Shown here one piece after another: positions 1 through 8,545 of a stretch of 64,000 bases of DNA; positions within the stretch are counted from its first letter, which is position 1, and each line of letters opens with the position of its first letter. The notes under the pieces were generated by a model. The model did not search any database. It saw only the letters and a program-made list of their open reading frames with translations, and was not told where the DNA came from. Source of the stretch: Ectobacillus sp. JY-23 (lineage in GTDB: Bacteria > Bacillota > Bacilli > Bacillales > Bacillaceae_G); assembly GCF_023022965.1 (NCBI RefSeq), contig NZ_CP095462.1:3266001-3330000 (forward strand). Direction: 5' to 3'. The translations under genes were made by a program, and so were the position numbers.

Positions 1-858
1 GATAGAGAAAAAGACAATGGTCCATGGGGCATTCCACATAATTTGTCCTGTATTCAAGCGTTTACGAGATAACAGTAAGAAACAAATAGCCACAATACCG
101 GCAATCAAGGATACAGGCATGTGAAGGAGCTCACTGATGACATAACCTGTTAATAAGACAATCAGTATGATCCAGGACCATCGAAACAACCAGCGGTCTT
201 TAATAGCATCTGCCGGCTTTTTGACAATCAAGGCATTATACGCTTTGGGGATGTCTTTGCGATAAAACAAATACAATACCAGCAAGCTCCCTGCTAAAGC
301 AAATAGGTTTGGCAGAAGCATGACAGAGGTGTATGCTGTAAAGGGGATGCCAAAATAATCAGCAGAAACAATGTTCACCAGATTGCTGATAATAAAAGGT
401 AAAGACGTTGTATCAGCAATAAAGCCGCTTGCCATTACAAAGGGTAAAACCATGCGATAATCCAGCTTGAGTGCACGAACCATCGCTAAAACAATTGGTG
501 TCAAAATTAGCGCTGCACCGTCATTAGCGAATAGAGCGGAAACGAGTGCGCCAAGAAGTGTAATAAAAATGAACAAGCGTACTCCATGCCCTTTCGCAAG
601 ATGAGCCATGTGAAGTGCACACCATTCAAAAAAGCCAATTTCGTCAAGAATTAAAGAGATGACAATCAACGCAACAAAGGTCAGTGTAGCATTCCAAACA
701 ATGCTGGTAACAGCGAATACATCCTGTACGCTTACAATGCCGCAGAGAAGTGCAGCTATTGCACCACCGCAAGCCGGCCAGCCGATAGAAAGTCCACGCG
801 GCTGCCAAATAACCAGTACAAGTGTAAAAAGAAAAATAAGAACAGCAACAACAGCCAC
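1..858 (-). CDS. arsB: ArsB/NhaD-type anion (arsenite-like) efflux permease, partial
   Basis: Integral membrane transporter of the ArsB/NhaD (ion transporter) superfamily, probably an arsenite or antimonite extruder in the cytoplasmic membrane. The reading frame is open over the first 286 codons and runs off the left edge, so the C-terminal third is missing (family members are about 430 residues). The start is a GTG at 858 with AGGAGG at 866-871 and a 7-nt gap. The protein is almost wholly hydrophobic. It shows the typical early segment ending in IWQPRGL, the loop with [12 protein letters not shown] (residues about 105-116) and a later PFIISNLVN stretch, all features of ArsB proteins. No arsR or arsC is next to it in the window, so substrate is inferred from family only; another anion or Na+/H+ exchange cannot be excluded. 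It is transcribed away from the bmr leader. Confidence 0.8.
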   Translation of the reverse strand, partial: MAVVAVLIFLFTLVLVIWQPRGLSIGWPACGGAIAALLCGIVSVQDVFAVTSIVWNATLTFVALIVISLILDEIGFFEWCALHMAHLAKGHGVRLFIFITLLGALVSALFANDGAALILTPIVLAMVRALKLDYRMVLPFVMASGFIADTTSLPFIISNLVNIVSADYFGIPFTAYTSVMLLPNLFALAGSLLVLYLFYRKDIPKAYNALIVKKPADAIKDRWLFRWSWIILIVLLTGYVISELLHMPVSLIAGIVAICFLLLSRKRLNTGQIMWNAPWTIVFFSI

Positions 859-956
859 TGTAAGTCCTCCTTGATGTAAAAAGATAATCTTCATAACTGA
901 AAAATTATACAATGTATATAAAACAACGTAAATATAAAAGAAATGTGAAAAAACAA

Positions 957-986
957 TTGACAGAAAAGTCCGTTTAATAATACAAT
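957..986 (+). promoter_or_regulatory. SigA-type promoter of the bmrCD leader
   Basis: TTGACA at 957-962 and TACAAT at 981-986 are separated by 18 nt, a near-consensus vegetative promoter. A start near 993 would give an untranslated leader of about 440 nt before bmrC. Confidence 0.75.
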
Positions 987-1013
987 TAACCATGTGAAAA
1001 AAATGGAAAAGGA

Positions 1014-1084
1014 GGTTACGTGTTATGATTGCAAAAGTAAGCATGAACAAAAATGGTATGAACAATCATATAGTACACGTAACC
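1014..1084 (+). promoter_or_regulatory. Stem pairing the leader SD region with the end of the leader ORF
   Basis: GGTTACGTGT at 1014-1023, overlapping the Shine-Dalgarno (AGGAGG at 1010-1015), is perfectly complementary to ACACGTAACC at 1075-1084 inside the first leader ORF. The 10-bp stem would mask the ribosome site of that ORF, and a ribosome translating to its end would disrupt it. This is seen directly; the regulatory role is inferred. Confidence 0.55.
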
Positions 1085-1096
1085 GTGAATAGCTAA
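1025..1096 (+). CDS. Leader peptide (uORF1) of the bmrCD attenuator
   Basis: A 23-residue ORF (begins [11 protein letters not shown], ends VTVNS) starts at ATG 1025 behind a strong AGGAGG and stops at 1096, just before the attenuator hairpin. In B. subtilis the bmrCD drug exporter is controlled by translation of a leader peptide, BmrB (54 residues), with ribosome-dependent attenuation. This ORF has the same position and logic but is shorter, and I cannot show sequence homology. It lies within 32 nt of the predicted transcription start. Its last third forms one arm of a stem with its own SD. Its likely role is to sense slowed translation caused by ribosome-targeting drugs. Confidence 0.55.
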   Translation: MIAKVSMNKNGMNNHIVHVTVNS

Positions 1097-1175
1097 ATCA
1101 CTTGACTTTTTGTTTTACACTTGTAAGTGATAGCGCGCGTTTCGTGTATCGAATCGAGCGCTTTTATGCTTTTTT

Positions 1176-1210
1176 AGGCATATCGTCAAAGCGACGGTAT
1201 GCCTTTTTTT
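1176..1210 (+). terminator. Attenuator terminator in the bmrCD leader
   Basis: A 12-bp stem (1176-1187 with 1193-1204, one G-U pair) with loop AAAGC is followed by seven T. It lies between promoter and bmrC, so it should stop most transcription unless antiterminated. CGCTTT at 1159-1164 can pair with AAAGCG at 1188-1193 and could compete with it. Confidence 0.8.
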
Positions 1211-1221
1211 GTTTTTTTAAT

Positions 1222-1314
1222 CCAACTTTTAGGTTGAAATGAAGTCCCCCACTCACTGCATCTAAGTGGTTGGCTTCACTTTTCTTAGATTGCAATCGTT
1301 TTTGCGATTTCAAT
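1222..1314 (+). promoter_or_regulatory. Second structured block of the bmrCD leader (three hairpins)
   Basis: Three more hairpins lie between the attenuator and the second leader ORF: CCAAC/GGTTG (1222-1236), TGAAG..CCACT with AGTGG..CTTCA (1240-1278), and ATTG-AATCG with CGATT-CAAT (1289-1314). None has a strong T tract, so they are not obvious terminators. Function unknown. Confidence 0.5.
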
Positions 1315-1341
1315 ATATAAAAAATGAAAAAGGAGAGATGT

Positions 1342-1398
1342 ATGATGGTTTTACAACAAAAATTAGTATTAAGCGGAGATTCTTTGGATAGCGGCTAG
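1342..1398 (+). CDS. Second short leader ORF (uORF2) before bmrC
   Basis: An 18-residue ORF (begins MMVLQQKLVLS, ends SLDSG) starts at ATG 1342 (or 1345) after AAAGGAGAGATG and ends 35 nt before bmrC. The SD match is good, so it is probably translated. It may couple translation to bmrC or be the true sensor peptide. No homologue is recognised; it could also be a chance ORF. Confidence 0.4.
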   Translation: MMVLQQKLVLSGDSLDSG

Positions 1399-1433
1399 TT
1401 TTATCAACATTGAGATGAAAGGAGAAGATATGT

Positions 1434-3191
1434 ATGTTTTCAGTCTTACAAAAATTAATGTGGTTTTTCAAAGAAAATTGGAGGCGTTATGGTATTGCGA
1501 TTGCTTTGTTGTTCGTGGTGAACATTGTAGAGATGGTGCCTCCAAAGGTGATTGGTATGGTCATTGACCAAATTAAGGTAGGGTCGTTAACGAGCAAGGA
1601 TATTTGGTGGTATGTTGGTATTTTCGGGGGAGTGACTGTGTCATCATATATCATGTCTTACTTTTGGCAGTACAATCTATTCGGCGGCGCATTTTTACTT
1701 GAGAAAATTATGCGCGGCAAATTGATGGGACACCTGTTAAAAATGACCCCTACTTTTTACCAAAAAAATCGTACTGGTGATCTGATGGCGCGAGCCACAA
1801 ATGATTTAAAAGCAATCTCTATGACGGCAGGTTTTGGTATTTTAACATTGGTGGATTCTAGTATGTTCATGTTAACAATCTTATTTATGATGGGCGTGAC
1901 AATTAGCTGGGAGTTGACGCTAGCGGCTATCTTGCCGCTTCCTATCATGGCACTTGCTATGAACGTATATGGCAAGCGACTGCATGAACGTTTCACTGTC
2001 GCGCAAGACGCATTCGGTGATATGAATGATAAGGTATTAGAGTCGATTGGCGGGGTTCGGACTATCCGCGCGTATGTACAAGAGAAGGAAGATCAAAGAC
2101 GCTTCCGTACATTGGCTGATGATGTGTTTGCGAAGAATATGCGCGTTGCTAAGATTGACGCACTATTTGACCCAACCATTAAATTGTTGGTTGGAATGAG
2201 TTATTTAATTGGCCTTGTATACGGAGCATATCTTGTATTTCAAAACCGTGTAACTCTTGGAGAGCTTGTGTCGTTCAACGTATATTTAGGTATGTTAATT
2301 TGGCCAATGTTTGCTATTGGTGAACTTATCAATATCATGCAGCGTGGTAATGCTTCGTTGGATCGTGTAAATGAAACACTTTCTTATGATCAAGATGTAC
2401 AGGATGTAGAGCATCCGGTCGATGTAGAGAAGCCTGAATCGATTACATTCCACAATGTATCCTTCAGATACCCTACTGCCGATACGCAAAGCTTAAAGCA
2501 AATATCATTTTCTCTAAAACGCGGGCAAACCTTAGGAATTGTCGGGAAAACAGGCAGCGGTAAAACGACTGTTGTGCGTCAGTTGCTGCGCCAATATCCA
2601 ATTGGAGAGGGACAAATCTCTATTTCAGGTGTACCGCTTCAAAGTATACCGGTTGATCGTGTATTAAGTTGGATTGGATATGTGCCACAGGAGCACGTAT
2701 TATTTTCAAAAACAGTAGCAGAAAATATTTTGTTTGGTGCACATGGAAGCACACAGGAAGATATGCATCATGCAATTGGGCGGGCAGCCTTTGAAAAAGA
2801 CATCACATTCCTACCGCAAGGACTTGAAACATTGGTGGGAGAAAAAGGGGTTTCTCTTTCCGGCGGTCAAAAGCAGCGTATTTCCATTGCAAGAGCAATG
2901 ATAAAAGATCCTGAAATTTTAATTTTAGATGATTCTTTATCGGCTGTAGATGCTAAAACAGAAGCAACGATTATTGAAGGAATTCGTGCAGAACGTCAAA
3001 ATAAAACAACAATCATTACAACGCACAGACTTTCTGCTGTACAACATGCGGATTGGATCATTGTAATGGATGAGGGAAAAATTGTAGAAGCGGGTACACA
3101 TGAAACATTGCTTGCACAAGAGGGTTGGTATAAAGAACAGTATGAAAGACAACAGCTTGTGGAAGGAGAAGAAAGAGGGGTGAGCGTATGA
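1434..3191 (+). CDS. bmrC: Heterodimeric multidrug ABC exporter subunit BmrC (YheI)
   Basis: Half-transporter of 585 residues, the same length as B. subtilis BmrC, with an N-terminal six-helix exporter domain (about 1-300) and a C-terminal ATPase domain. Walker A GKTGSGKT lies at about 370-377 and the signature LSGGQ at about 475-479. After the Walker B aspartate the catalytic position is Asp500 (LILDDSLS) instead of Glu. This is the degenerate site known for BmrC, so ATP hydrolysis should occur mainly at the site formed by BmrD's Walker motifs and this LSGGQ. It exports drugs such as ribosome-targeting antibiotics across the membrane together with BmrD. The start ATG 1434 follows GGAG at 1421-1424. 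It overlaps bmrD by ATGA, which indicates translational coupling. Expression is set by the attenuator leader upstream. Confidence 0.93.
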   Translation: MFSVLQKLMWFFKENWRRYGIAIALLFVVNIVEMVPPKVIGMVIDQIKVGSLTSKDIWWYVGIFGGVTVSSYIMSYFWQYNLFGGAFLLEKIMRGKLMGHLLKMTPTFYQKNRTGDLMARATNDLKAISMTAGFGILTLVDSSMFMLTILFMMGVTISWELTLAAILPLPIMALAMNVYGKRLHERFTVAQDAFGDMNDKVLESIGGVRTIRAYVQEKEDQRRFRTLADDVFAKNMRVAKIDALFDPTIKLLVGMSYLIGLVYGAYLVFQNRVTLGELVSFNVYLGMLIWPMFAIGELINIMQRGNASLDRVNETLSYDQDVQDVEHPVDVEKPESITFHNVSFRYPTADTQSLKQISFSLKRGQTLGIVGKTGSGKTTVVRQLLRQYPIGEGQISISGVPLQSIPVDRVLSWIGYVPQEHVLFSKTVAENILFGAHGSTQEDMHHAIGRAAFEKDITFLPQGLETLVGEKGVSLSGGQKQRISIARAMIKDPEILILDDSLSAVDAKTEATIIEGIRAERQNKTTIITTHRLSAVQHADWIIVMDEGKIVEAGTHETLLAQEGWYKEQYERQQLVEGEERGVSV

Positions 3192-5188
3192 GCACAGGAA
3201 GACGCTTAGTGCAATACGCTTTGACAGTCAAAGGAATTATTATTGCGGCACTTCTCATGTTGAGTGTCGCTGTGGCAGCAGAGCTCACGGGGCCGTTTGT
3301 CGCAAAGCAAATGATTGACAAACATATTGTTGGTATTGAAGTGCCGTGGTATGAAACAGTAAAGGATGATGAGGCGGTCCTTTATAAGGGATCTTGGTAC
3401 AAAAGGGCAGATCGCTTTACTAAAGAAGAAAACAAAGGAAAAGAAGTGCGCATCATGCAGGTTGGGCGCGACTATTACTTTATTAATAGTGCAGTCACAA
3501 TCGATGGAAAGAGGTCGGTTAAAGGAAATGAAATCAGCGTCCAAAATGATAGCGCGGTTCAAGTGTATAAAGGACAAAAATTAACCAGACAAGAGCTTTT
3601 TGATTTTTACCAGCCTGAAATTCCGTACTTACTTCGCCTAAGCATTGCGTATTTTGCTTTGCTTGTCGTTGCATCATTTTTTTCTTACGGACAAAAGTTT
3701 TTCCTGCAAAAAGCATCAAATCGTATTATTCAGCGGATGCGTGAAGATGTGTTTGCACATATTCAAGAAATACCAATCCGCTACTTTGATAAATTACCAG
3801 CCGGAAAAATTGTATCGCGTGTTACAAACGATACAGAAGCAATTCGCGAATTATATGTGACAGTATTAGCGACGTTTTTCTCGAGCTCTATTTATATTGT
3901 CGGTATCTTTATCGCATTGTTTTTACTGGATGCAAAACTTGCAGTCATTTGCATGTTTATTGTTCCTATTTTAGTGGTATGGGCAGTGTTGTATCGCAAG
4001 GCCGCATCTGGTTATAATCACGCAATTCGTTCACGTCTTTCGGACATTAATGGAACTATTAATGAGTCCATCAACGGTATGACGATTATTCAAGCATTTC
4101 GACAAGAAAAACAGACGCAAAAGGACTTTGAGCAGCTGAATAAAGAGTACTATGACTATCAAAATAAACTATTGAGCTTAAATGCTGCAACCTCGCACAA
4201 TTTGGTGGGTGTACTTCGAAATATCGCATTTGTTCTTGTTATTTGGTATTTCGGTGGTGCTTCTCTAGCTGCTGGAAGTATGCTGTCGCTCGGTGTTATT
4301 TATGCGTTTGTTGATTACTTGACACGCTTGTTCTCGCCAATTACAGGCATTGTAAATCAGCTCGGTAATCTAGAACAAGCTCGTGTCGCCTCTGAGCGTG
4401 TGTTTGAATTATTAGATGAGCCAGGAGAAGAGGTCAGCAATGAGAAAGTATCGCGTTTTAAAGGTGACATCGCATTTGAGAATGTTTCATTTGCATATGA
4501 TGAGGAGAACGTGGTATTAAAAGATATTTCGTTTACAGCAAAATCGGGAGAAACAGTCGCACTTGTCGGTCATACGGGCTCAGGCAAGAGTTCTATTATG
4601 AACGTGCTGTTTCGCTTTTATGACTTTCAAAAGGGGAAGGTACGTATCGATGGACAGGATGTGACACAGTTACCAAAGCAAACTATTCGTTCACATATGG
4701 GGATTGTACTCCAAGATCCGTTCTTATTTACCGGAACAATTGCGACAAACGTAAGCTTGGAAAATGAAGCCATCTCGAGAGAAAAAATAGAGAAGGCACT
4801 TCGTGATGTTGGTGCTGAACGTTTTATCAAAAATTTACCGAATGGTTTGGATGAGCCGGTAATTGAAAAAGGAAGCACACTTTCTAGCGGCGAGCGACAA
4901 TTGATTTCGTTTGCGAGAGCGTTAGCATTTGACCCTGCCATTCTCATTTTGGATGAAGCAACGTCCAGTATAGATACAGAAACAGAAGCAATCATTCAAA
5001 ATGCTTTAGACGTTTTGAAAAAAGGAAGAACAACCTTTATTATTGCGCATCGTTTATCGACCATTAAAAATGCAGATCAAATCTTAGTATTGGATCGTGG
5101 TCACATCGTCGAAAAGGGAACACATGACGAATTAATGGCGAAGCAAGGTCGTTACTATCGTATGTATCAAACGCAAGCAGCAGGATGA
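3188..5188 (+). CDS. bmrD: Heterodimeric multidrug ABC exporter subunit BmrD (YheH)
   Basis: Partner half-transporter of 666 residues. An N-terminal helix is followed by a hydrophilic insert of about 90 residues (roughly 45-135), matching the extracellular domain between TM1 and TM2 known in BmrD. The rest of the membrane domain and the ATPase domain follow. Walker A GHTGSGKS starts near 461. The signature is the non-canonical LSSGE. Walker B carries the canonical catalytic glutamate, Glu590 (LILDEATSS), and the H-loop is AHRLS. With BmrC it therefore makes one consensus and one degenerate ATP site. The gene starts inside the bmrC stop (ATGA) and ends before a terminator, so the transcript is a two-gene unit. 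Confidence 0.93.
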   Translation: MSTGRRLVQYALTVKGIIIAALLMLSVAVAAELTGPFVAKQMIDKHIVGIEVPWYETVKDDEAVLYKGSWYKRADRFTKEENKGKEVRIMQVGRDYYFINSAVTIDGKRSVKGNEISVQNDSAVQVYKGQKLTRQELFDFYQPEIPYLLRLSIAYFALLVVASFFSYGQKFFLQKASNRIIQRMREDVFAHIQEIPIRYFDKLPAGKIVSRVTNDTEAIRELYVTVLATFFSSSIYIVGIFIALFLLDAKLAVICMFIVPILVVWAVLYRKAASGYNHAIRSRLSDINGTINESINGMTIIQAFRQEKQTQKDFEQLNKEYYDYQNKLLSLNAATSHNLVGVLRNIAFVLVIWYFGGASLAAGSMLSLGVIYAFVDYLTRLFSPITGIVNQLGNLEQARVASERVFELLDEPGEEVSNEKVSRFKGDIAFENVSFAYDEENVVLKDISFTAKSGETVALVGHTGSGKSSIMNVLFRFYDFQKGKVRIDGQDVTQLPKQTIRSHMGIVLQDPFLFTGTIATNVSLENEAISREKIEKALRDVGAERFIKNLPNGLDEPVIEKGSTLSSGERQLISFARALAFDPAILILDEATSSIDTETEAIIQNALDVLKKGRTTFIIAHRLSTIKNADQILVLDRGHIVEKGTHDELMAKQGRYYRMYQTQAAG

Positions 5189-5246
5189 TGCCTTCAAGCG
5201 TCAACTGAGTGGTGGGTAGTCAAAGGGGTATGTATATAGGATTTAT

Positions 5247-5275
5247 AAGAGTCTGCATAAGCAGGCTCTTTTTTA
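5247..5275 (+). terminator. Rho-independent terminator of bmrCD
   Basis: AAGAG-CTGC at 5247-5256 pairs with GCAG-CTCTT at 5261-5270 (one G-T mispair) around ATAA, followed by T residues. Confidence 0.85.
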
Positions 5276-5282
5276 GTCTTAA

Positions 5283-5400
5283 GCTCTGTTCAAATTCGTG
5301 GTTGTTTTCCGTTATGGATTTCGTGTTCTGCAGGCAATCAGGGAGACTCCTCAGCGCTATGTCCCTAAGGTGTCTGCTTTTTATCCCTTCAATCCAATTA
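5283..5400 (-). repeat. Degenerate Bacillaceae intergenic palindromic repeat, copy 1
   Basis: GCTCTGTTCAA at 5283-5293, TTTTCCGTTA, ATCAGGGAGACTCC and TTCAATCCAAT near the right end align in order with the reverse complement of the repeat at 33852-33939. This copy retains an extra middle block (about 5355-5388). It lies in the 477-nt gap between bmrD and tcyA. I recall similar elements in many Bacillaceae genomes; family membership is from memory. Confidence 0.6.
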
Positions 5401-5592
5401 CCGGCTAGCTAAAATGATGCCGAACTAAAAACTGTACTACGGCGAATGTATACAACATAAAGGAAAAAGTTTAGGGAAAAGAACAGTAAGGAACGCATGT
5501 TTAACCTCATACATAGCTCCTGTATAAAAAGGTTTTCACTGTCTATTATGAAACACTTGTTTTACGGTTACACTACTACCGAAATATTTTAT

Positions 5593-5621
5593 TTGAAAAA
5601 TATTTAAGAATCACATACAAT
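5593..5621 (+). promoter_or_regulatory. SigA-type promoter of tcyABC
   Basis: TTGAAA at 5593-5598 and TACAAT at 5616-5621 are spaced by 17 nt, 45 nt before the tcyA start. Confidence 0.75.
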
Positions 5622-5635
5622 GTTTTATGTTTGAA

Positions 5636-5649
5636 ATTCCTATAAGAAT
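5636..5649 (+). promoter_or_regulatory. Possible operator in the tcyABC 5' leader
   Basis: An imperfect palindrome, ATTC-CTATAA-GAAT, lies just downstream of the predicted start site and before the SD. A CymR-type repressor site would be expected for a cystine importer, but the match is only suggestive. Confidence 0.3.
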
Positions 5650-5665
5650 ACTGGAGGATTATAGT

Positions 5666-6460
5666 ATGAAGAAATTATTGTCTATATTGTTAGTTGCAAT
5701 GTTGGCGTTTGCAGCAGGTTGCGCTAAAGAAGAAAAGAAAGAAACAGCCGCTGTCGACACACTGTCTAAAATACAAAAAGATGGTGAATTTTTAATTGGA
5801 ACGGAAGGTACGTATCCACCATTCACTTTCCACGATGACAAAGGAAAATTAACAGGTTTTGACGTAGAAATTGCTGAGGAAATTGCAAAGCGTATGAAAG
5901 TAAAAGCTGTGTTTAAAGAAACACAATGGGATGCAATGTTCGCAGGCTTGGATGCAAAGCGTTTTGATATGGTTGCAAACCAAGTAGGTATTCGTGAAGA
6001 TCGTCAAAAGAAATATGATTTCTCTAAGCCGTATATTTCTTCTTCTGCAGTATTGGTGATTCCTGCTGATAAAGACAAGCCGGCAACGTTTGAAGAAATT
6101 AAGGGCTTAAAAGCAGCGCAATCTTTAACGAGTAACTACGGTGAAATGGCTAAGAAAAATGGTGCTGAAATTGTAGGTGTAGAAGGGTTTAATCAAGCGG
6201 TAGAGCTTTTAAGCTCTGGACGCGTAGATTTAACAATTAATGATCGTTTATCTGTTCTAAACTACTTGCAGACGAAAAAAGATGCAAAAATTAAAATTGC
6301 TGATACAGAAGACAATGCAGCAGAAAGTGGTTTGTTGTTCCGTAAAGACAGCGATACACTAGTGAAAGAAGTAAATAAGCACCTTGATGATATGATGAAA
6401 GACGGTACTTACGAAAAAATTTCAACAAAGTGGTTTGGTGAAGATGTACGCGGTAAGTAA
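5666..6460 (+). CDS. tcyA: Amino-acid (cystine-type) ABC transporter substrate-binding lipoprotein
   Basis: Extracytoplasmic solute-binding protein of family 3, 264 residues, anchored to the outer face of the membrane. The N-terminus is a lipoprotein signal (MKK, hydrophobic run, FAAGC) with Cys19 as the lipidated residue. The body shows family motifs GTYPPFTF and [11 protein letters not shown] near the start and [10 protein letters not shown], typical of cystine/polar amino-acid binding proteins such as TcyA. The start ATG 5666 has CTGGAGG upstream; an in-frame upstream ATG at 5627 lacks an SD and would spoil the signal peptide. The gene heads an operon with permease and ATPase genes in the TcyABC order, with sizes close to B. 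subtilis YckKJI. Cystine is inferred from similarity; another amino acid is possible. Confidence 0.82.
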   Translation: MKKLLSILLVAMLAFAAGCAKEEKKETAAVDTLSKIQKDGEFLIGTEGTYPPFTFHDDKGKLTGFDVEIAEEIAKRMKVKAVFKETQWDAMFAGLDAKRFDMVANQVGIREDRQKKYDFSKPYISSSAVLVIPADKDKPATFEEIKGLKAAQSLTSNYGEMAKKNGAEIVGVEGFNQAVELLSSGRVDLTINDRLSVLNYLQTKKDAKIKIADTEDNAAESGLLFRKDSDTLVKEVNKHLDDMMKDGTYEKISTKWFGEDVRGK

Positions 6461-7145
6461 TACAATCTTTACACCTGAAAAGCTATCGTTATGGGTTGAA
6501 ATTTCCAAAGCATCCTTCATGCCTATGCTGGAGGGTGCTCTTTATCATACGATTCCTTTAACGCTTATTTCATTTGTCTTTGGATTAATACTTGCCACTG
6601 GAACTGCGCTGGCACGTTTGTCTGGCTCACCTCTTTTAAGATGGATTGCCCGGGCATATGTTTCTATCATTCGAGGAACGCCGTTGCTAGTGCAATTGTT
6701 TATTATTTTTTATGGACTTCCAAGTGTGGGTGTGACAATTGATCCGTTTCCCGCAGCTATCATTGGATTTTCATTAAGTGTAGGTGCATATGCATCTGAA
6801 ATTATACGTGCATCCATTTTGTCTATACCAAAGGGACAGTGGGAAGCGGCATACACAATTGGGATGACGTACAGTCAAGCTTTACAGCGTATTATCTTAC
6901 CACAGGCTGGAAGAGTGTCAGTGCCGCCGCTCTCTAACACATTTATTAGTCTTGTAAAAGATACATCATTGGCATCCTTAATTTTAGTAACAGAAATGTT
7001 TCGAAAAGCGCAAGAAATAGCCTCAATGAATTACGAGTTTTTAATTGTATACTCTTTGGCTGGTCTTATTTATTGGATCATTTGCTTTGTGTTATCAATC
7101 GTTCAGCAACGACTCGAAAAACGAATGGAACGATATGTATCTTAA
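6444..7145 (+). CDS. tcyB: Amino-acid (cystine-type) ABC transporter permease
   Basis: Membrane permease of the HisM/polar amino-acid family, 233 residues from ATG 6444, with about five hydrophobic segments. It has the conserved stretch [15 protein letters not shown] and the EAA loop ([17 protein letters not shown], then ILPQAGR), which contacts the ATPase. The start overlaps the end of tcyA by 17 nt. No SD is evident, so expression is probably translationally coupled; in-frame TTG 6435 and GTG 6438 are alternatives. It forms the translocation pore for the substrate delivered by the lipoprotein. Confidence 0.82.
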   Translation: MYAVSNTIFTPEKLSLWVEISKASFMPMLEGALYHTIPLTLISFVFGLILATGTALARLSGSPLLRWIARAYVSIIRGTPLLVQLFIIFYGLPSVGVTIDPFPAAIIGFSLSVGAYASEIIRASILSIPKGQWEAAYTIGMTYSQALQRIILPQAGRVSVPPLSNTFISLVKDTSLASLILVTEMFRKAQEIASMNYEFLIVYSLAGLIYWIICFVLSIVQQRLEKRMERYVS

Positions 7146-7166
7146 CCAAGGCAAAGGAGGAAAAGT

Positions 7167-7901
7167 ATGATTAATGTTAATAATTTACAAAAAAGCTTTG
7201 GGGACAATACAGTTCTGCGTGATATTAGTGCAACAGTGGAAAAAGGAGAAGTAGTGGTTATTATTGGTCCATCTGGATCAGGAAAAACAACACTCTTACG
7301 ATGTCTCAACGTATTGGAAACTCCTGATGGCGGAAGTATTCGAATTGGTGAGGAAGAAGTACACTTTTCACAAAAAGTCACGAAACGTGATATTGCAAGG
7401 TTACGTACGCAAACTGGTATGGTGTTTCAGCATCATAATCTTTTTCCGCATCTTACAGCGCTGGAAAATGTGATGGAGGGCCTCATCACGGTACAAAAGC
7501 AAAAAAAGGAAGAAGCTAAACGTAAAGCGGAAAGTTATCTGCATAAAGTTGGTCTTAGTGATAAAATGACTTTGTATCCGTTTCAGCTTTCCGGCGGGCA
7601 ACAGCAACGCGTTGGCATTGCACGCGCTCTTGCATTAGAGCCAAAGGTCATGCTGTTTGATGAGCCCACTTCGGCATTAGATCCTGAGCTTGTACAAGAG
7701 GTTCTTAAGGTGATGAGAGAGCTTGCTAATGAGGGCATGACAATGGTTGTTGTGACGCATGAAATGAAGTTTGCTCGTGATATTGCGAGCCGTGTAATCT
7801 TCATGGACGGAGGCGTTATTGTCGAAGAAGGAACACCGGGAAATGTATTAGAAGCGCCACAAGAAGAACGAACAAAGCGATTTTTAAGTCTAATTCAGTA
7901 A
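7167..7901 (+). CDS. tcyC: Amino-acid (cystine-type) ABC transporter ATPase
   Basis: Cytoplasmic ATPase of 244 residues with Walker [10 protein letters not shown] (about 33-41), Q-loop FQHHNLFPH, signature LSGGQQQR, Walker [12 protein letters not shown] and H-loop VVTHEM. This is the polar amino-acid importer subfamily (GlnQ/TcyC). It starts 21 nt after tcyB behind AAAGGAGG and ends at a terminator, completing a three-gene importer operon. Confidence 0.87.
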   Translation: MINVNNLQKSFGDNTVLRDISATVEKGEVVVIIGPSGSGKTTLLRCLNVLETPDGGSIRIGEEEVHFSQKVTKRDIARLRTQTGMVFQHHNLFPHLTALENVMEGLITVQKQKKEEAKRKAESYLHKVGLSDKMTLYPFQLSGGQQQRVGIARALALEPKVMLFDEPTSALDPELVQEVLKVMRELANEGMTMVVVTHEMKFARDIASRVIFMDGGVIVEEGTPGNVLEAPQEERTKRFLSLIQ

Positions 7902-7929
7902 AGCCTCGGATATTTGAGGCTTTTTTTTA
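7901..7929 (+). terminator. Terminator of tcyABC
   Basis: AAGCCTC at 7901-7907 pairs with GAGGCTT ending at 7922, followed by T residues. It overlaps the last base of the tcyC stop codon. Confidence 0.85.
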
Positions 7930-7960
7930 TGCATCCTTTTAGAAAAAGTGTAAAGCATAT

Positions 7961-7992
7961 AAAAAGGATCTTGCGCAAAGGCGCAAGATCCT
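7961..7992 (-). terminator. Terminator of the leftward SASP gene
   Basis: A perfect 12-bp stem (7965-7976 with 7981-7992, loop AAAG) is followed on the minus strand by a T run. Confidence 0.85.
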
Positions 7993-8007
7993 AGCCATAG
8001 TATAAAA

Positions 8008-8211
8008 TTATTTTTGGTAGCCGCCTAATTGTTGCTCAGCCATTGCTACTAAACGCTTTGTAATCTCTCCGCCTACAGAACCGTTCGCACGTGCAGTTGC
8101 TTCAGGTCCTAAGTTTACACCAAACTCAGAAGCAATTTCATATTTCATTGAATCAAGAGCTGCTTGTGCACCTGGTACTGCTAACTTGTTAGAAGATTGT
8201 TGACTTGGCAT
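8008..8211 (-). CDS. Alpha/beta-type small acid-soluble spore protein
   Basis: A 67-residue SASP that coats and protects DNA in the forespore and is degraded at germination. It contains the GPR protease site region [12 protein letters not shown] and the second conserved block [12 protein letters not shown], both hallmarks of the family. The start at 8211 has an AGGAGG-like SD on the minus strand. It is 89% or more identical by eye to the divergent gene at 8546 over the shared core, so the pair is a recent duplication or under strong constraint. A sigma-G-like promoter lies at 8311-8339. Confidence 0.95.
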   Translation of the reverse strand: MPSQQSSNKLAVPGAQAALDSMKYEIASEFGVNLGPEATARANGSVGGEITKRLVAMAEQQLGGYQK

Positions 8212-8310
8212 GATAGTTCCTCCTTAGAGAGTTTGTTTGGTTGGATTAGCTGGATTTGCACCAGTGTAGCCCTTTATGGCTCTAACCCAGTGAATGTGTT
8301 TCTGTATCTC

Positions 8311-8339
8311 TAGTATGTTTCAAGACAGTCGAACTATGC
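8311..8339 (-). promoter_or_regulatory. Sigma-G-type promoter of the leftward SASP gene
   Basis: On the minus strand GCATA (8339-8335), 17 nt, then CATACTA (8317-8311) fits the sigma-G pattern. The implied 5' leader is about 95 nt. Confidence 0.6.
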
Positions 8340-8485
8340 GTCTTAAAAAATTGGTAATTTTTTACTTAATCCTTATATAACGTTTCAACACTTCTTCTTG
8401 CTGTGAGAGAACATACATAGTATTAAAAAAATTGTATATCTCTACAGCATTTCTATAATTTCCAAAATTTACACCTTGTTTTTGT

Positions 8486-8514
8486 ACATAGGAAAATGCT
8501 AATTTCGCATACTA
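8486..8514 (+). promoter_or_regulatory. Sigma-G-type promoter of the rightward SASP gene
   Basis: ACATA (8486-8490), 17 nt and CATACTA (8508-8514) match the sigma-G pattern and mirror the spacing of the divergent promoter. The 334-nt gap between the two SASP genes holds only these two promoters as far as I can see. Confidence 0.6.
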
Positions 8515-8545
8515 TGCTTACACCAACAAAAGGAGGTGAACCGAC

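Noticed and set aside
1233-1314. IS200/IS605 end
   Set aside because: The hairpins resemble the style of such ends, but there is no transposase fragment and they sit inside the bmrCD leader.
5189-5665. Insertion-sequence remnant
   Set aside because: The sequence matches another intergenic copy in the window and has no coding trace of a transposase.
8212-8320. Structured RNA in the leader of the leftward SASP gene
   Set aside because: CCAGTG occurs twice as a direct repeat, but only a 4-bp stem forms.
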